Shown one piece after another: positions 31,659 through 40,258 of a stretch of 64,000 bases of DNA. The DNA is from JBEKHT01 sp049516595 (GTDB taxonomy: Bacteria > Chloroflexota > Anaerolineae > Anaerolineales > RBG-16-64-43). Made by a program: the position numbers and the translations under genes. The notes under the pieces are model-generated. The model searched no databases. It was not told where the DNA came from and saw only the letters and a list, made by a program, of their open reading frames with translations. How positions within the stretch are numbered: the stretch's first letter is position 1; the number at the start of each line of letters is the position of its first letter. The stretch spans positions 1 to 64,000 of the forward strand of contig JBEKSY010000006.1 of NCBI GenBank assembly GCA_049516595.1, written 5' to 3'.

Positions 31659-33056
31659 ATGACAGACACAGATGCGATCGCTTCCTCACCCGGGCCCTCG
31701 CCCTTAGGAACGAGTGGACCCACTCCTGGGCCTCACAGCCGGGAGGCGGAGGAGGCGCTTCTGGGGGCGGTCCTGCTCAACCCAGACGCCTTCTTCGACG
31801 TCGCCGCCTTCCTGGGCCCCTCGGACTTCTACATTCATCGCCACGCTTGGATTTGGGAGGCCTTTCAGGGACTGGTGGAGAGGCGCACCCCGATCGATGT
31901 GGTCACCCTCGCTGAGGAATTGGAGCGCCAGGGTCGCCTGGACGAAGTGGGTGGGCCGGCCTACTTGGCAGGCCTGATCAACAATGTCCCCACTTCCCTT
32001 CACGCCGAGGCCTACGGCCGGATTGTCGAGGAGCAGGCGGTCCGTCGCAAGCTTCTTCTCGCCGCGAGCACCATTGCCAAGCAGGCTCAGGATGCCAACG
32101 TCCTCATCGAAGAGGTGATGGGGGAAGCCGAGAAATCGGTCTTCGAAGTCAGTCAGCGAAGACTGACCCGGGATGTCGAGCCAATTGGCCGGGTGATCAG
32201 CGAGTACTACGACCGGGTCGAATTCCTGTCCCGCCACCCGGAGGAGTCCTTTGGGATACCCACTGGGTTTATCGACCTGGACCGAAAACTGGGGGGGCTA
32301 CAGCGGTCGGACCTGATCATGGTGGCGGGACGGCCGGGGCAGGGAAAATCGGCCATGCTCCTGAGCATCGCCAAGAATGCCGCCCAGCAGCATCGTAAGC
32401 ATGTCGCCGTGTTCTGCCTGGAAATGTCTCGCGAACAGCTTGTGCAAAGGCTCATTTCTCAGGAAACCGGGATCGACTCGCACCGGTTGCGCCTGGGGAA
32501 GATTGAAGAAGAAGAGTGGGGGCTTTTCACTCACGCCGCGAGCCTTTTGAGTGAGACCCAGATGTTTCTGGACGATACGCCCGCGCTGACGCCTCTGCAA
32601 TTGCGCAGCAAGTGCCGCCGCTTGCATCTGGAATACAACCTGGACTTGGTTCTGGTTGATTACCTTCAGCTGATGGGAAGCGACTTCCGCACCGAGAATC
32701 GAGTTCAAGAAGTCTCGCTGATCTCCCGCTCCCTCAAAGCTCTGGCTCGGGAACTCAATGTTCCGGTCTTGGCCGCCGCCCAGCTTTCGCGTGCCGTCGA
32801 GCAACGGAGTGACAAGCGTCCCATGCTCTCTGACCTACGGGAGTCAGGCAGTTTGGAACAGGATTCCGACGTGGTCCTCTTCATTCATCGGCCCGACACC
32901 TACGGCCCGGAAGAGGACCGCACCAATGTAACCGAGATCATCATCGCCAAGCATCGCCACGGGCCAACCGGAAGCGTCGAGTTAGTTTTCCTGCCGAGTC
33001 TGGCCAAGTTCGAGAATGCGGCCACCCGCCATGTGGACTTGAGTCAGGCCTCTTGA
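31659..33056 (+). CDS. dnaB: Replicative DNA helicase DnaB
   Basis: A 465-residue hexameric replicative helicase. The N-terminal domain (about 25-125) has REAEEALLGAVLLNPDAF and EAYGRIVEEQAVRRKLL. The RecA-like core has Walker A GRPGQGKSAML, FCLEMSREQLVQRLISQETGI, Walker B LVLVDYLQLM, and motif 4 with DSDVVLFIHRP. The P-loop reads GQGKS where GMGKT/S is usual. It starts the replication cassette: a DnaD-like gene begins 3 nt after its stop and a doubled helicase loader overlaps that. Confidence 0.95.
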   Translation: MTDTDAIASSPGPSPLGTSGPTPGPHSREAEEALLGAVLLNPDAFFDVAAFLGPSDFYIHRHAWIWEAFQGLVERRTPIDVVTLAEELERQGRLDEVGGPAYLAGLINNVPTSLHAEAYGRIVEEQAVRRKLLLAASTIAKQAQDANVLIEEVMGEAEKSVFEVSQRRLTRDVEPIGRVISEYYDRVEFLSRHPEESFGIPTGFIDLDRKLGGLQRSDLIMVAGRPGQGKSAMLLSIAKNAAQQHRKHVAVFCLEMSREQLVQRLISQETGIDSHRLRLGKIEEEEWGLFTHAASLLSETQMFLDDTPALTPLQLRSKCRRLHLEYNLDLVLVDYLQLMGSDFRTENRVQEVSLISRSLKALARELNVPVLAAAQLSRAVEQRSDKRPMLSDLRESGSLEQDSDVVLFIHRPDTYGPEEDRTNVTEIIIAKHRHGPTGSVELVFLPSLAKFENAATRHVDLSQAS

Positions 33057-33059
33057 GCC

Positions 33060-33755
33060 ATGAAGAGTTTCCTTGGATTCTCCCCCGGGGGGTCGCGAAC
33101 TACTCCCTTGCCGAGCCAGTTCTTCAGCGATCTTCTTCCGGCGATTGATCACTTGGGCGAACTCAAGATTACCCTGTATGCCTTTTGGTTCTTGGGCCAG
33201 CAGGAGGGCGAGCGACGTTTCTTGCGCCTGTCCGAAATGAAGCAGGACGAAATCCTGCAATCGGCTATAGCGGGCGGAGCCGCTCAGCCCGGTCCCATGT
33301 TGGAGGAGTCTCTGGAGAGGGCCGTATCACGCGGGACATTGCTGCATGTGCCATGCTTGTCCCCGGACCAGTCAGAGCACTTCTATTTTCTGAACACCGC
33401 CAAAGGACGTGCCGCGGCCGATTCTCTGGAGCGTGGCGAATGGTCTCCGGATCCAGGAGCTGGGCTTCCTCGTCTGGCAATGGAACGTCCAAACGTATTC
33501 CGGAGGTATGAGGAGGATATCGGTCCCCTCACTCCTCACATGGCCGAGGTCCTGAGGGACGCCGAGAAGGAGTATCCACCCGGCTGGATCGAGGAAGCGA
33601 TCGGCTTGGCGGTGGAAAGGAATGTCCGCTCCTGGCGCTATGTTTCAGCAATCCTCGAGCGGTGGAAGGCCGAGGGAAAGCGGGAGAGCGGACGGCAGGA
33701 ATTGAGCACCCGCAGATATGTCGAAGGGGAATACTCAGACCACATTGAACACTAG
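33060..33755 (+). CDS. DnaD/DnaB-loader-like primosomal protein
   Basis: A 231-residue protein. The N-terminal ~120 residues form a winged-helix-like region (FFSDLLPAIDHLGELKITLY). The C-terminal part (about 150-210) matches the DnaD C-terminal domain: FRRYEEDIGPLTPHMAEVL, then WIEEAIGLAVERN and WRYVSAILERWKAEG. In Firmicutes DnaD helps DnaA recruit the helicase loader. It sits between dnaB and the loader gene, which overlaps its 3' end by 38 bp. The context strongly supports a primosome role. Confidence 0.88.
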   Translation: MKSFLGFSPGGSRTTPLPSQFFSDLLPAIDHLGELKITLYAFWFLGQQEGERRFLRLSEMKQDEILQSAIAGGAAQPGPMLEESLERAVSRGTLLHVPCLSPDQSEHFYFLNTAKGRAAADSLERGEWSPDPGAGLPRLAMERPNVFRRYEEDIGPLTPHMAEVLRDAEKEYPPGWIEEAIGLAVERNVRSWRYVSAILERWKAEGKRESGRQELSTRRYVEGEYSDHIEH

Positions 33756-35160
33756 CACCGATGGGAAGGTTTCTTCTGCGAAACGCCCCTCCCAGCCACC
33801 CCTGGCCGTCCATCCGGGCCTGGGCCGCCCGGACTGCCCTCTCTGCCACGGGATTGGCTACCTCAGGGAGGACTTGGCTCCAGATCACCCGCATTTCGGC
33901 CGGGTCGTGCCGTGCGCCTGCCTTCAGGGTCGTCTGCAGACCCGTCTGAGCGAAAAGCTTCATCGACTCAGTCGGTTGCAGCAGTTGGACCATCTCACCT
34001 TCGAGAGCTTCAACCCCCAGGGCCGGATCAACTATGGTCCCGAACAGCTTGAGTCGCTTCGCCGCGCCTTCAATCAGGCCAAGAACTTTGCCGACCAGCG
34101 TGAGGGTTGGCTCTTGCTGCAAGGGGGATACGGGAGCGGCAAGACCCATCTGGCGGCCGCGATCGCCAATGCGACCGTTGGCCTGGGAATCCCGACCCTC
34201 TATCTCACGGTTCCGGATCTCTTGGACTGGCTCAGAGCAAGCTACAATGATGAGCAGGTCGATTTCGAAACCCGTTTTGGTGAGATCCGGGGCGTTTCCC
34301 TCCTGGTGATGGATGATTTCGGGACGCAAAGCGCGACCTCCTGGGCTCAGGAAAAACTCTTCCAGATCCTTAACTACCGGTATGTAAACCGGCTTCCTAC
34401 AGTAATCACCACCAACTTGGTCCTGGAGGAAATCGAAGGCCGGCTGCGGTCCAGGCTCTCCGATCCGGAACTGGTGACGATGGTGAAGATCAATGCGCCG
34501 GACTTCCGGCAACCCATGGAGGAATCCGGTGCGCCCGGTCTCTCCTCCCTGGAGCACCACAGGCGGCAAACCTTTGGGACTTTCTCGCTTCGCGAGGATG
34601 AGAACCTGGCGCCCGATGACCGCAGGAACCTGCAAGGGGCCTTCGAAGTTGCCCAGCGATTTTCTGAGAATCCGACGGGCTGGCTGGTTCTTCTGGGCAC
34701 CTATGGGTGCGGCAAGACCCATTTGGCCGCCGCCGTCGCCAACTTCCGAGATAGCGAGGGCTTTGCTCCCCTGTTTGTAGTGGTTCCTGACTTGCTGGAT
34801 CATCTGCGGGGGACATTCAACCCGGCCAGCCCCGTGCGTTATGATCAGCGATTCGAAGAGGTTCGCTCAGTCGGGCTGCTGGTGTTCGACGACCTCGGCA
34901 CGCAGAACATGACCCCTTGGGTGCGGGAAAAACTGTACCAGATCTTAAACCACCGCTACAACGCCGAACTGCCCACCGTGATCACGACCTCCAACACCCT
35001 GGAGGAAATCGATCCTCGCATCCGAGCCCGAATGCTTGATTCACGCCTCTGCACGGTCTTCGCGATTACGGCCCCCGCTTATCTCGGTGGGTCTAAGGCG
35101 GGCCGTCGGAGCGCCCAGAAGAATCCTTCCGGGCGAAAGGCTTCTGCCCGGGCGCGCTAG
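33718..35160 (+). CDS. Tandem (doubled) DnaC/IstB-type helicase-loader ATPase
   Basis: A 480-residue protein with an N-terminal Cys motif (CPLCHG near 41-46, CACLQG near 65) and two complete DnaC-type AAA+ modules. Module 1: Walker A GGYGSGKTHLAAA (about 137), Walker B SLLVMDDFGTQ (about 195), sensor VITTNL. Module 2: Walker A GTYGCGKTHLAAA (about 328), Walker B GLLVFDDLGTQ (about 385), sensor VITTSN. Both keep PTVITT and QEKLFQILNYRY / REKLYQILNHRY, so the gene arose by internal duplication. It probably loads DnaB. The start overlaps the DnaD-like gene, with only a weak ribosome site. Confidence 0.85.
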   Translation: MSKGNTQTTLNTSTDGKVSSAKRPSQPPLAVHPGLGRPDCPLCHGIGYLREDLAPDHPHFGRVVPCACLQGRLQTRLSEKLHRLSRLQQLDHLTFESFNPQGRINYGPEQLESLRRAFNQAKNFADQREGWLLLQGGYGSGKTHLAAAIANATVGLGIPTLYLTVPDLLDWLRASYNDEQVDFETRFGEIRGVSLLVMDDFGTQSATSWAQEKLFQILNYRYVNRLPTVITTNLVLEEIEGRLRSRLSDPELVTMVKINAPDFRQPMEESGAPGLSSLEHHRRQTFGTFSLREDENLAPDDRRNLQGAFEVAQRFSENPTGWLVLLGTYGCGKTHLAAAVANFRDSEGFAPLFVVVPDLLDHLRGTFNPASPVRYDQRFEEVRSVGLLVFDDLGTQNMTPWVREKLYQILNHRYNAELPTVITTSNTLEEIDPRIRARMLDSRLCTVFAITAPAYLGGSKAGRRSAQKNPSGRKASARAR

Positions 35161-35186
35161 TTCCCTGGGGTGCTGAAACGAAACCC

Positions 35187-35214
35187 GCGGCCTCCCTGAT
35201 TTTGGGGAGGCCGC
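35187..35214. terminator. Hairpin terminator between convergent genes
   Basis: A 10-bp perfect GC-rich stem (35187-35196 with 35205-35214) and 8-nt loop. The T-rich side is on the minus strand (TTTCGTTTC), so it mainly ends the apgM transcript, and may also slow the loader transcript. Confidence 0.55.
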
Positions 35215-35261
35215 GTTGGCTGCGGAAGGGAGGTCCCTTCGGTCGAGAGGAGCTTTGAGTC

Positions 35262-36473
35262 TCAAGCTCCATACTTGGTCAGCCGGCCGCCGTGGGCTAG
35301 CGCGATGGGCATGAGGTCGGCCGCATGGATGGTGCCCAACCCACCACGGGCGCAGGCTCGTTCCCCAAAAACTAGCTCGTCGTCAGCCCGGATCGTTTGA
35401 GGAGCCCAAAGCAACAACGGCACCGGGTGCCAGGAATGAGTGCGCATCTTGGCAGGCGTGGAGTGATCCCCGGTGATCACGAGAACATCGGGTTTCAAAT
35501 CCAGCAGAATGGGAAGCGCGGAATCCACGCTCTCGATCACCTTGACCTTGGCGTCGAAATCTCCGTCCTCGCCTCGCGAGTCAGTGGGTTTGATGTGCAC
35601 GAAGAAGAAGTCGAAATCGGCCCAAACCGATGCCAACGCTCGGAACTCGTCTTCCGGCTTGTCGCCTCGAACGTCGATGGTTTTCATCCCGACCAGACGG
35701 GCCACGCCCCGGTACATGGGATAGACGGCGAGGCAGGCCGGGCGCATCTTGTAGATTGACTCAAACTTTGGCAATCGGGGGTCGCCCGAAAAGCCTCGCA
35801 AGGTCACCATGTTGGCCGGATGGTCGCGCGCCAGCCGCTGGCGCGCGGATTCCAGCCATTCGTTGAAGAGTCTGGCGGTTTGGTCCGCTCCGGGATCGAG
35901 AGGCCTCACCGGCAGAGGAGGAGCCCCGGTTCGCTGGGGGTCGGTCTCAGACAAAGCCGCGGATAGATTCTGGCCTCGCATCACCACCACGAAGCGATAC
36001 TCCTTGACCGGTTTGACCTCCAGCTCGACCCCGGCCAGCGAGATGCCCGCCAGTTTTTCGACTAGGGGACGCGCTGCTTCGGTCGCAATCCGGCCCGCCC
36101 GCCGGTCGATGATCTCGCCGCGCTCGTTGACCGTGCAGAAATTGCCTCGGGCCGCAACGTCCTCGGGCCCGACCGCAACGCCGATCCCAAAGGCCTCCAG
36201 CACCCCTCGGCCGATGTCATATTGCAACGGGTCGTAGCCGAAAAGGCCAAGATGTCCTGGGCCGGATCCCGGAGTGATGCCATGACCCACGGGCAGGGTC
36301 TGGCCCAGAGTCCCCTGCGCGGCCAAGCGGTTCATGTTCGGACGCTGGGCGGCCTCCAGTTCGGTCGGCCCTCCGGGGCTCATGGGGAGGCCTCCCAGGC
36401 CGTCGAGGACCAGCAGGACGATCTTGGAGGAAGATTCGATCGCGAGCTCTTGCATCAGTCGAAAGTCTGCCAT
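35262..36473 (-). CDS. apgM: 2,3-bisphosphoglycerate-independent phosphoglycerate mutase, archaeal type
   Basis: A 403-residue metalloenzyme of the alkaline-phosphatase superfamily that interconverts 3- and 2-phosphoglycerate. Landmarks: LLVLDGLGGLP (metal Asp), GITPGSGPGHLGLFGYDP with the nucleophile Ser, FFVHIKPTDSRGEDGDFDAK, and VITGDHSTPAKMRTHSWHPVP. The ApgM form is shorter than bacterial GpmI and common in archaea and deep-branching bacteria. The ATG at 36473 is preceded by GAGAGGG. It completes a set of lower-glycolysis genes in this window (gapA, pgk, eno). Confidence 0.93.
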   Translation of the reverse strand: MADFRLMQELAIESSSKIVLLVLDGLGGLPMSPGGPTELEAAQRPNMNRLAAQGTLGQTLPVGHGITPGSGPGHLGLFGYDPLQYDIGRGVLEAFGIGVAVGPEDVAARGNFCTVNERGEIIDRRAGRIATEAARPLVEKLAGISLAGVELEVKPVKEYRFVVVMRGQNLSAALSETDPQRTGAPPLPVRPLDPGADQTARLFNEWLESARQRLARDHPANMVTLRGFSGDPRLPKFESIYKMRPACLAVYPMYRGVARLVGMKTIDVRGDKPEDEFRALASVWADFDFFFVHIKPTDSRGEDGDFDAKVKVIESVDSALPILLDLKPDVLVITGDHSTPAKMRTHSWHPVPLLLWAPQTIRADDELVFGERACARGGLGTIHAADLMPIALAHGGRLTKYGA

Positions 36474-36587
36474 GGGCTCTGTCCCTCTCACTGGCCTGGC
36501 ATGGGGCCGCCCCGAGTGGATACTCGGAGCGGCGCCAAGAAGTCAACGAGTATGCGCGCGGGGCAATCCGCGCGGTCCATCCTGAGG

Positions 36588-37688
36588 CTAGCGAATCGCC
36601 AGTTGCGTCTCCCGGTCGAAAAGGTGGGCGTGGCCCATATCCAAGCTCAGGCGAATGCTCTGCCCCACCTTGGCGTTGGTGCGGGGATCCACCCGGGCGA
36701 TGAAGGGTTTCCCGGAGGCGAGCAAGTGCAAGTACGTCTCGTTCCCCATGAGCTCAGTGACCTCGACCTGGGCCTCGACCGGGGCCCCGATGATATCTCG
36801 CGGCGTGAACTGTGGGTCATGCACGTGCTCGGGTCGTATGCCAAAGACCACGTCCCGGCCAATGAATTTTCCGAAGGTGGGAAGTGCCTCCGCGGCCATC
36901 GGGATCACAAATCCTCCGCAATCCAGGACGATCCTTCCGTCGGCACGCTCGAGCTTGCAGTCGAAGAAATTCATGGCGGGAGACCCAATAAACCCGGCCA
37001 CAAAAACGTTGTCAGGCCGTTCGTAGAGATTCTGCGGCGTATCGAGCTGTAGAAGGATCCCGTCCCGCAGCACCGCGATGCGCGTGGCCATGGTCATGGC
37101 CTCCACCTGGTCGTGGGTCACATAGATGAAGGTCGTCTGCAACTGCTGGTGCAGCTTCGAGAACGCCGCTCGCGTCTGAACGCGCAGCTTGGCATCCAGG
37201 TTGGAGAGAGGTTCGTCGAATAGGAAGGCGTGCGGCTGGCGCACGATGGCGCGCCCCACGGCCACCCGTTGCCTCTGACCGCCGGACAGTTGCTTGGGCT
37301 TGCGGTTGAGAAGGTCGGTCAGGCCGAGGATCTCCGCCGCTTCCTTGACCCGGCGGTTGATGTCCGCTTTGGGGACCTTCCTCAGCTTCAGGCCGAAGGC
37401 CATGTTGTCGTAGACAGACATGTGGGGATACAGCGCATAGGACTGGAACACCATCGCGATGTTGCGGTCCTTGGGAGGGATGTCGTTCACCACCCGGTCT
37501 CCGATCCTGAGGGTTCCCTCATTGACCTCCTCCAAACCGGCCAGGCAGCGAAGGGCGGTGGTTTTCCCACATCCCGAGGGTCCGACCAGGACCAGAAACT
37601 CCCGGTCCTCAATCTGAAGGGACAAATCGTTCACCGCGACGACCTTGTCAAACCGCTTGGTGACGTGATCGTACGTGACACTAGCCAT
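36588..37688 (-). CDS. ABC importer ATPase, MalK/UgpC type (orphan)
   Basis: A 366-residue ATPase of the CUT1 sugar/glycerol-phosphate importer family. N-terminal ABC domain: Walker A GPSGCGKTTA, Q-loop FQSYALYPHM, signature LSGGQRQRVA, Walker B FLFDEPLSNLD and switch VTHDQ. The C-terminal TOBE/MOBE regulatory part starts near 240 (VFGIRPEHVHDP). GGAGG lies before the ATG at 37688. No permease or binding protein is adjacent; such lone ATPases (MsmX-like) energise several sugar importers encoded elsewhere. A -10-like TATAAT lies at 37728-37723. Confidence 0.93.
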   Translation of the reverse strand: MASVTYDHVTKRFDKVVAVNDLSLQIEDREFLVLVGPSGCGKTTALRCLAGLEEVNEGTLRIGDRVVNDIPPKDRNIAMVFQSYALYPHMSVYDNMAFGLKLRKVPKADINRRVKEAAEILGLTDLLNRKPKQLSGGQRQRVAVGRAIVRQPHAFLFDEPLSNLDAKLRVQTRAAFSKLHQQLQTTFIYVTHDQVEAMTMATRIAVLRDGILLQLDTPQNLYERPDNVFVAGFIGSPAMNFFDCKLERADGRIVLDCGGFVIPMAAEALPTFGKFIGRDVVFGIRPEHVHDPQFTPRDIIGAPVEAQVEVTELMGNETYLHLLASGKPFIARVDPRTNAKVGQSIRLSLDMGHAHLFDRETQLAIR

Positions 37689-37791
37689 GGAGCGCCTCCT
37701 CTCTTTTTTGTTTGGTACCCCCATTATATGCTGGAGGGATCGAATACGAAAGCGGCAGGTGACCGACGAATCCGCTTTGCCCTCCGGGAAG

Positions 37792-37820
37792 TTGACGCCC
37801 CTTAGCTTTACTGCTATGAT
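37792..37820 (+). promoter_or_regulatory. Promoter of yvcK
   Basis: TTGACG (37792-37797), 17-bp spacer, TATGAT (37815-37820) with an upstream TG, so also an extended -10. Transcription would begin about 10 nt before the ATG at 37838. Confidence 0.75.
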
Positions 37821-37837
37821 GACCCGACGCCTGCGAT

Positions 37838-39163
37838 ATGAGGAAGCTGTCACGTCTGTTTCGACAAGGTCGGCCTCTCCCCCTGCGCGCGATCCAAGCC
37901 TGGCTGATTCCGGGAATTGGTGTCAAGCGCTGGTTGCTGGTCCTGGTTCTCGGAACTTTGCTTAGCGGCCTGGGTCTTTCGGCGTTCTTCCTTGATCTCT
38001 ATCGGGCAACCCCCGACTCGGCCGTCCTCTCGGTCCTTACCCTCCGCATCCTTTTCCTTCCCGGTCCAGTTCGCGTCGCCTTGCTTCTGCTATCCGGCGG
38101 AGTGGCGATGACGTTCTCCTTGTGGCAGCTGACTCGAAGCGTTCTCGCCCCTTTTCGCAGAGCAGGCCATCCGGTCGGAGAGATGGTGGCGAACCATCGT
38201 CGCCGAGGCAAGGGGCCGCAAATCACAGCCATCGGGGGCGGCACCGGGCTTGCGACGCTGCTCCGCGGAATGAAGGAGCGGACCAGCAACCTCACGGCGG
38301 TGGTGACCGTTGCTGACGACGGCGGGTCCTCTGGGAGGCTGCGTCGCTCCCTGGGGATTCCTCCACCGGGGGACTTGAGAAACTGCCTGGCGGCGCTCTC
38401 CGACGACGAGTCGCTGCTCACCCGACTGTTTCAGTACCGGTTTGCAGAGGGAGACGGGCTGAACGGTCACTCCTTTGGGAACCTGTTCGTTAGTGCCTTG
38501 GCCGGGGTGACCGGGAATTTCGAAGAAGGACTCTTGGAGGCAGGAAATGTGCTCGCCATTCGAGGACGGGTGATGCCTTCCACACTGCGCGAGGTCAGGT
38601 TGGTCGCAGAACTCGAGGACCGGAATGCCCAGTCCCTCAAGCGAGTTGAGGGAGAAACCCAGATCCAGCAAGTGGCGGGTGCAGTCCATCGCGTGAATCT
38701 CGATCCGGAGGATGTCCCGGCCTATCCCGGCGCCATTCAGGCTATCTTGAACTCCGACATGGTTGTGGTCGGCCCAGGCAGCCTGTTCACCAGCGTCCTG
38801 CCGAATCTCTTGATCCCAGAAATTTCCGCCGCCATCCGGGCCACGCCGGGCCTGCGCGTTTATGTCTGCAACGTCGCCACGCAACCCGGCGAGACCGACG
38901 GTTTTTCAGCGAAGGACCACCTGGATGCACTGGAAAGCCACATGGGCTTCCAGCCCTTTGATGTCGTCGTGCTCAATTCAGGTTGGAAGGCAGCTCTTCC
39001 TGAGGGTGTGGCCTGGGTGGGGGAACCCTTCCCCGATCATGCCCGCAGGATTCACTTGGCGGATCTCGCCGACGAGGCCCTCCCAGGACACCACGCCCCG
39101 CAGAAGCTCGCCGCGGCTCTGATGTCTCTGCTGGGGCCAGGTCGACTCACCCTCCGCCAGTAG
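37838..39163 (+). CDS. yvcK: YvcK/CofD-family gluconeogenesis factor with membrane anchor
   Basis: A 441-residue protein. The N-terminus adds two membrane helices (about 32-52 and 77-97) to a YvcK/CofD-type domain (about 125-435): ITAIGGGTGLATLLRGMKE, VTVADDGGSSGRLRR, PGDLRNCLAAL, LNGHSFGNLF, DMVVVGPGSLFTSVLPNL and NVATQPGETDGFS. In Bacillus, YvcK binds UDP-sugars and is needed for growth on gluconeogenic carbon and for normal cell shape. The gene is followed at 32 nt by gapA and then pgk, which fits a role in central carbon control. A strong promoter lies just upstream. Confidence 0.93.
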   Translation: MRKLSRLFRQGRPLPLRAIQAWLIPGIGVKRWLLVLVLGTLLSGLGLSAFFLDLYRATPDSAVLSVLTLRILFLPGPVRVALLLLSGGVAMTFSLWQLTRSVLAPFRRAGHPVGEMVANHRRRGKGPQITAIGGGTGLATLLRGMKERTSNLTAVVTVADDGGSSGRLRRSLGIPPPGDLRNCLAALSDDESLLTRLFQYRFAEGDGLNGHSFGNLFVSALAGVTGNFEEGLLEAGNVLAIRGRVMPSTLREVRLVAELEDRNAQSLKRVEGETQIQQVAGAVHRVNLDPEDVPAYPGAIQAILNSDMVVVGPGSLFTSVLPNLLIPEISAAIRATPGLRVYVCNVATQPGETDGFSAKDHLDALESHMGFQPFDVVVLNSGWKAALPEGVAWVGEPFPDHARRIHLADLADEALPGHHAPQKLAAALMSLLGPGRLTLRQ

Positions 39164-39195
39164 GACATCCTATCCGCACTTCATCAGGAGGATTC

Positions 39196-40233
39196 ATGAC
39201 AACTCGAGTGGGAATCAACGGTTTCGGCCGCGTTGGCCGACAGGTGCTCAAAGCAGCTCTCGAGCAGCACGCCGCTGAACTGGAGGTGGTGGCGATCAAT
39301 GATCTCTTTGACGCCAAGACCAATGCGCATCTGTTCAAATACGACTCAAACTACGGCACGTACAAGGGCACTGTCGAGGTCAGGGAGGGGGATCTTGCCA
39401 TCGATGGGCATAAGATCAAGGTTCTGGCGGAGAAGGATCCCTCTAAACTCAAATGGAAGGATCTGGGTGTGGAAATCGTCGTCGAGTCGACCGGTGCCTT
39501 TACCGATGCTCTGGGAGACCCGTCCAAGGGGAAGGTCGGCGCCAACGTTCACATCCAATCCGGGGGGGCGAAGAAAGTCATCATCTCGGCTCCAGCCAAG
39601 AACGAGGACATCACGATTGTCCTTGGGGTCAACGAAGACAAGTACGACTCAACAAGACATCACATTATCTCAAACGCCTCCTGCACGACCAACTGCCTCG
39701 CCCCGGCAGCCAAGGTGGTCCATGAAGAACTGACCATTCGTCGCGGTTTCATGACCACCATCCATGCCTACACCAATGACCAGCGCATTCTGGATCTGGT
39801 TCACAAGGACCTGCGCCGCGCGCGAGCGGCGGGCCTGAATATCATTCCCACAACTACGGGCGCCGCGCGGGCTCTCGCCCTCGTCATCCCCGACCTGAAG
39901 GGGAAATTCGATGGGTTCTCGTTGCGGGTGCCGACGGCCACGGTATCCGTGGTCGACTTCGTGGCGGAGGTGGACAAGCCGACCAGCGTGGAGGCCCTTA
40001 ATCAATGTTTCCGAAAGGCGGCGGAAGGCAAACTCAAGGGAATCCTTGGGTACAGCGACGAGCCCCTCGTTTCCATGGACTACAAGGGGGACTCGCGGTC
40101 GTCGATAGTCGACGGGCTTTCGACGATGGTCCTGGGAGGCAACCTCGTCAAGGTAGTCGCCTGGTACGACAACGAGTGGGGATACTCCTGTCGAACGGCG
40201 GACTTGGCTGCCTTCCTTGCCAAGAAGCTTTGA
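39196..40233 (+). CDS. gapA: Glyceraldehyde-3-phosphate dehydrogenase, type I
   Basis: A 345-residue NAD(P)-dependent enzyme of glycolysis/gluconeogenesis. NAD-binding VGINGFGRVGRQVL at the N-terminus, catalytic C163 in SNASCTTNCLAP, base His in FMTTIHAYTNDQ, and the phosphate-site TTTGAARALALVIPDL. C-terminal WYDNEWGYSCR is canonical. AGGAGG precedes the ATG. It sits between yvcK and pgk in one operon. Confidence 0.97.
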   Translation: MTTRVGINGFGRVGRQVLKAALEQHAAELEVVAINDLFDAKTNAHLFKYDSNYGTYKGTVEVREGDLAIDGHKIKVLAEKDPSKLKWKDLGVEIVVESTGAFTDALGDPSKGKVGANVHIQSGGAKKVIISAPAKNEDITIVLGVNEDKYDSTRHHIISNASCTTNCLAPAAKVVHEELTIRRGFMTTIHAYTNDQRILDLVHKDLRRARAAGLNIIPTTTGAARALALVIPDLKGKFDGFSLRVPTATVSVVDFVAEVDKPTSVEALNQCFRKAAEGKLKGILGYSDEPLVSMDYKGDSRSSIVDGLSTMVLGGNLVKVVAWYDNEWGYSCRTADLAAFLAKKL

Positions 40234-40258
40234 TCGCGGACCCAGAAGAAGGCAAGCC

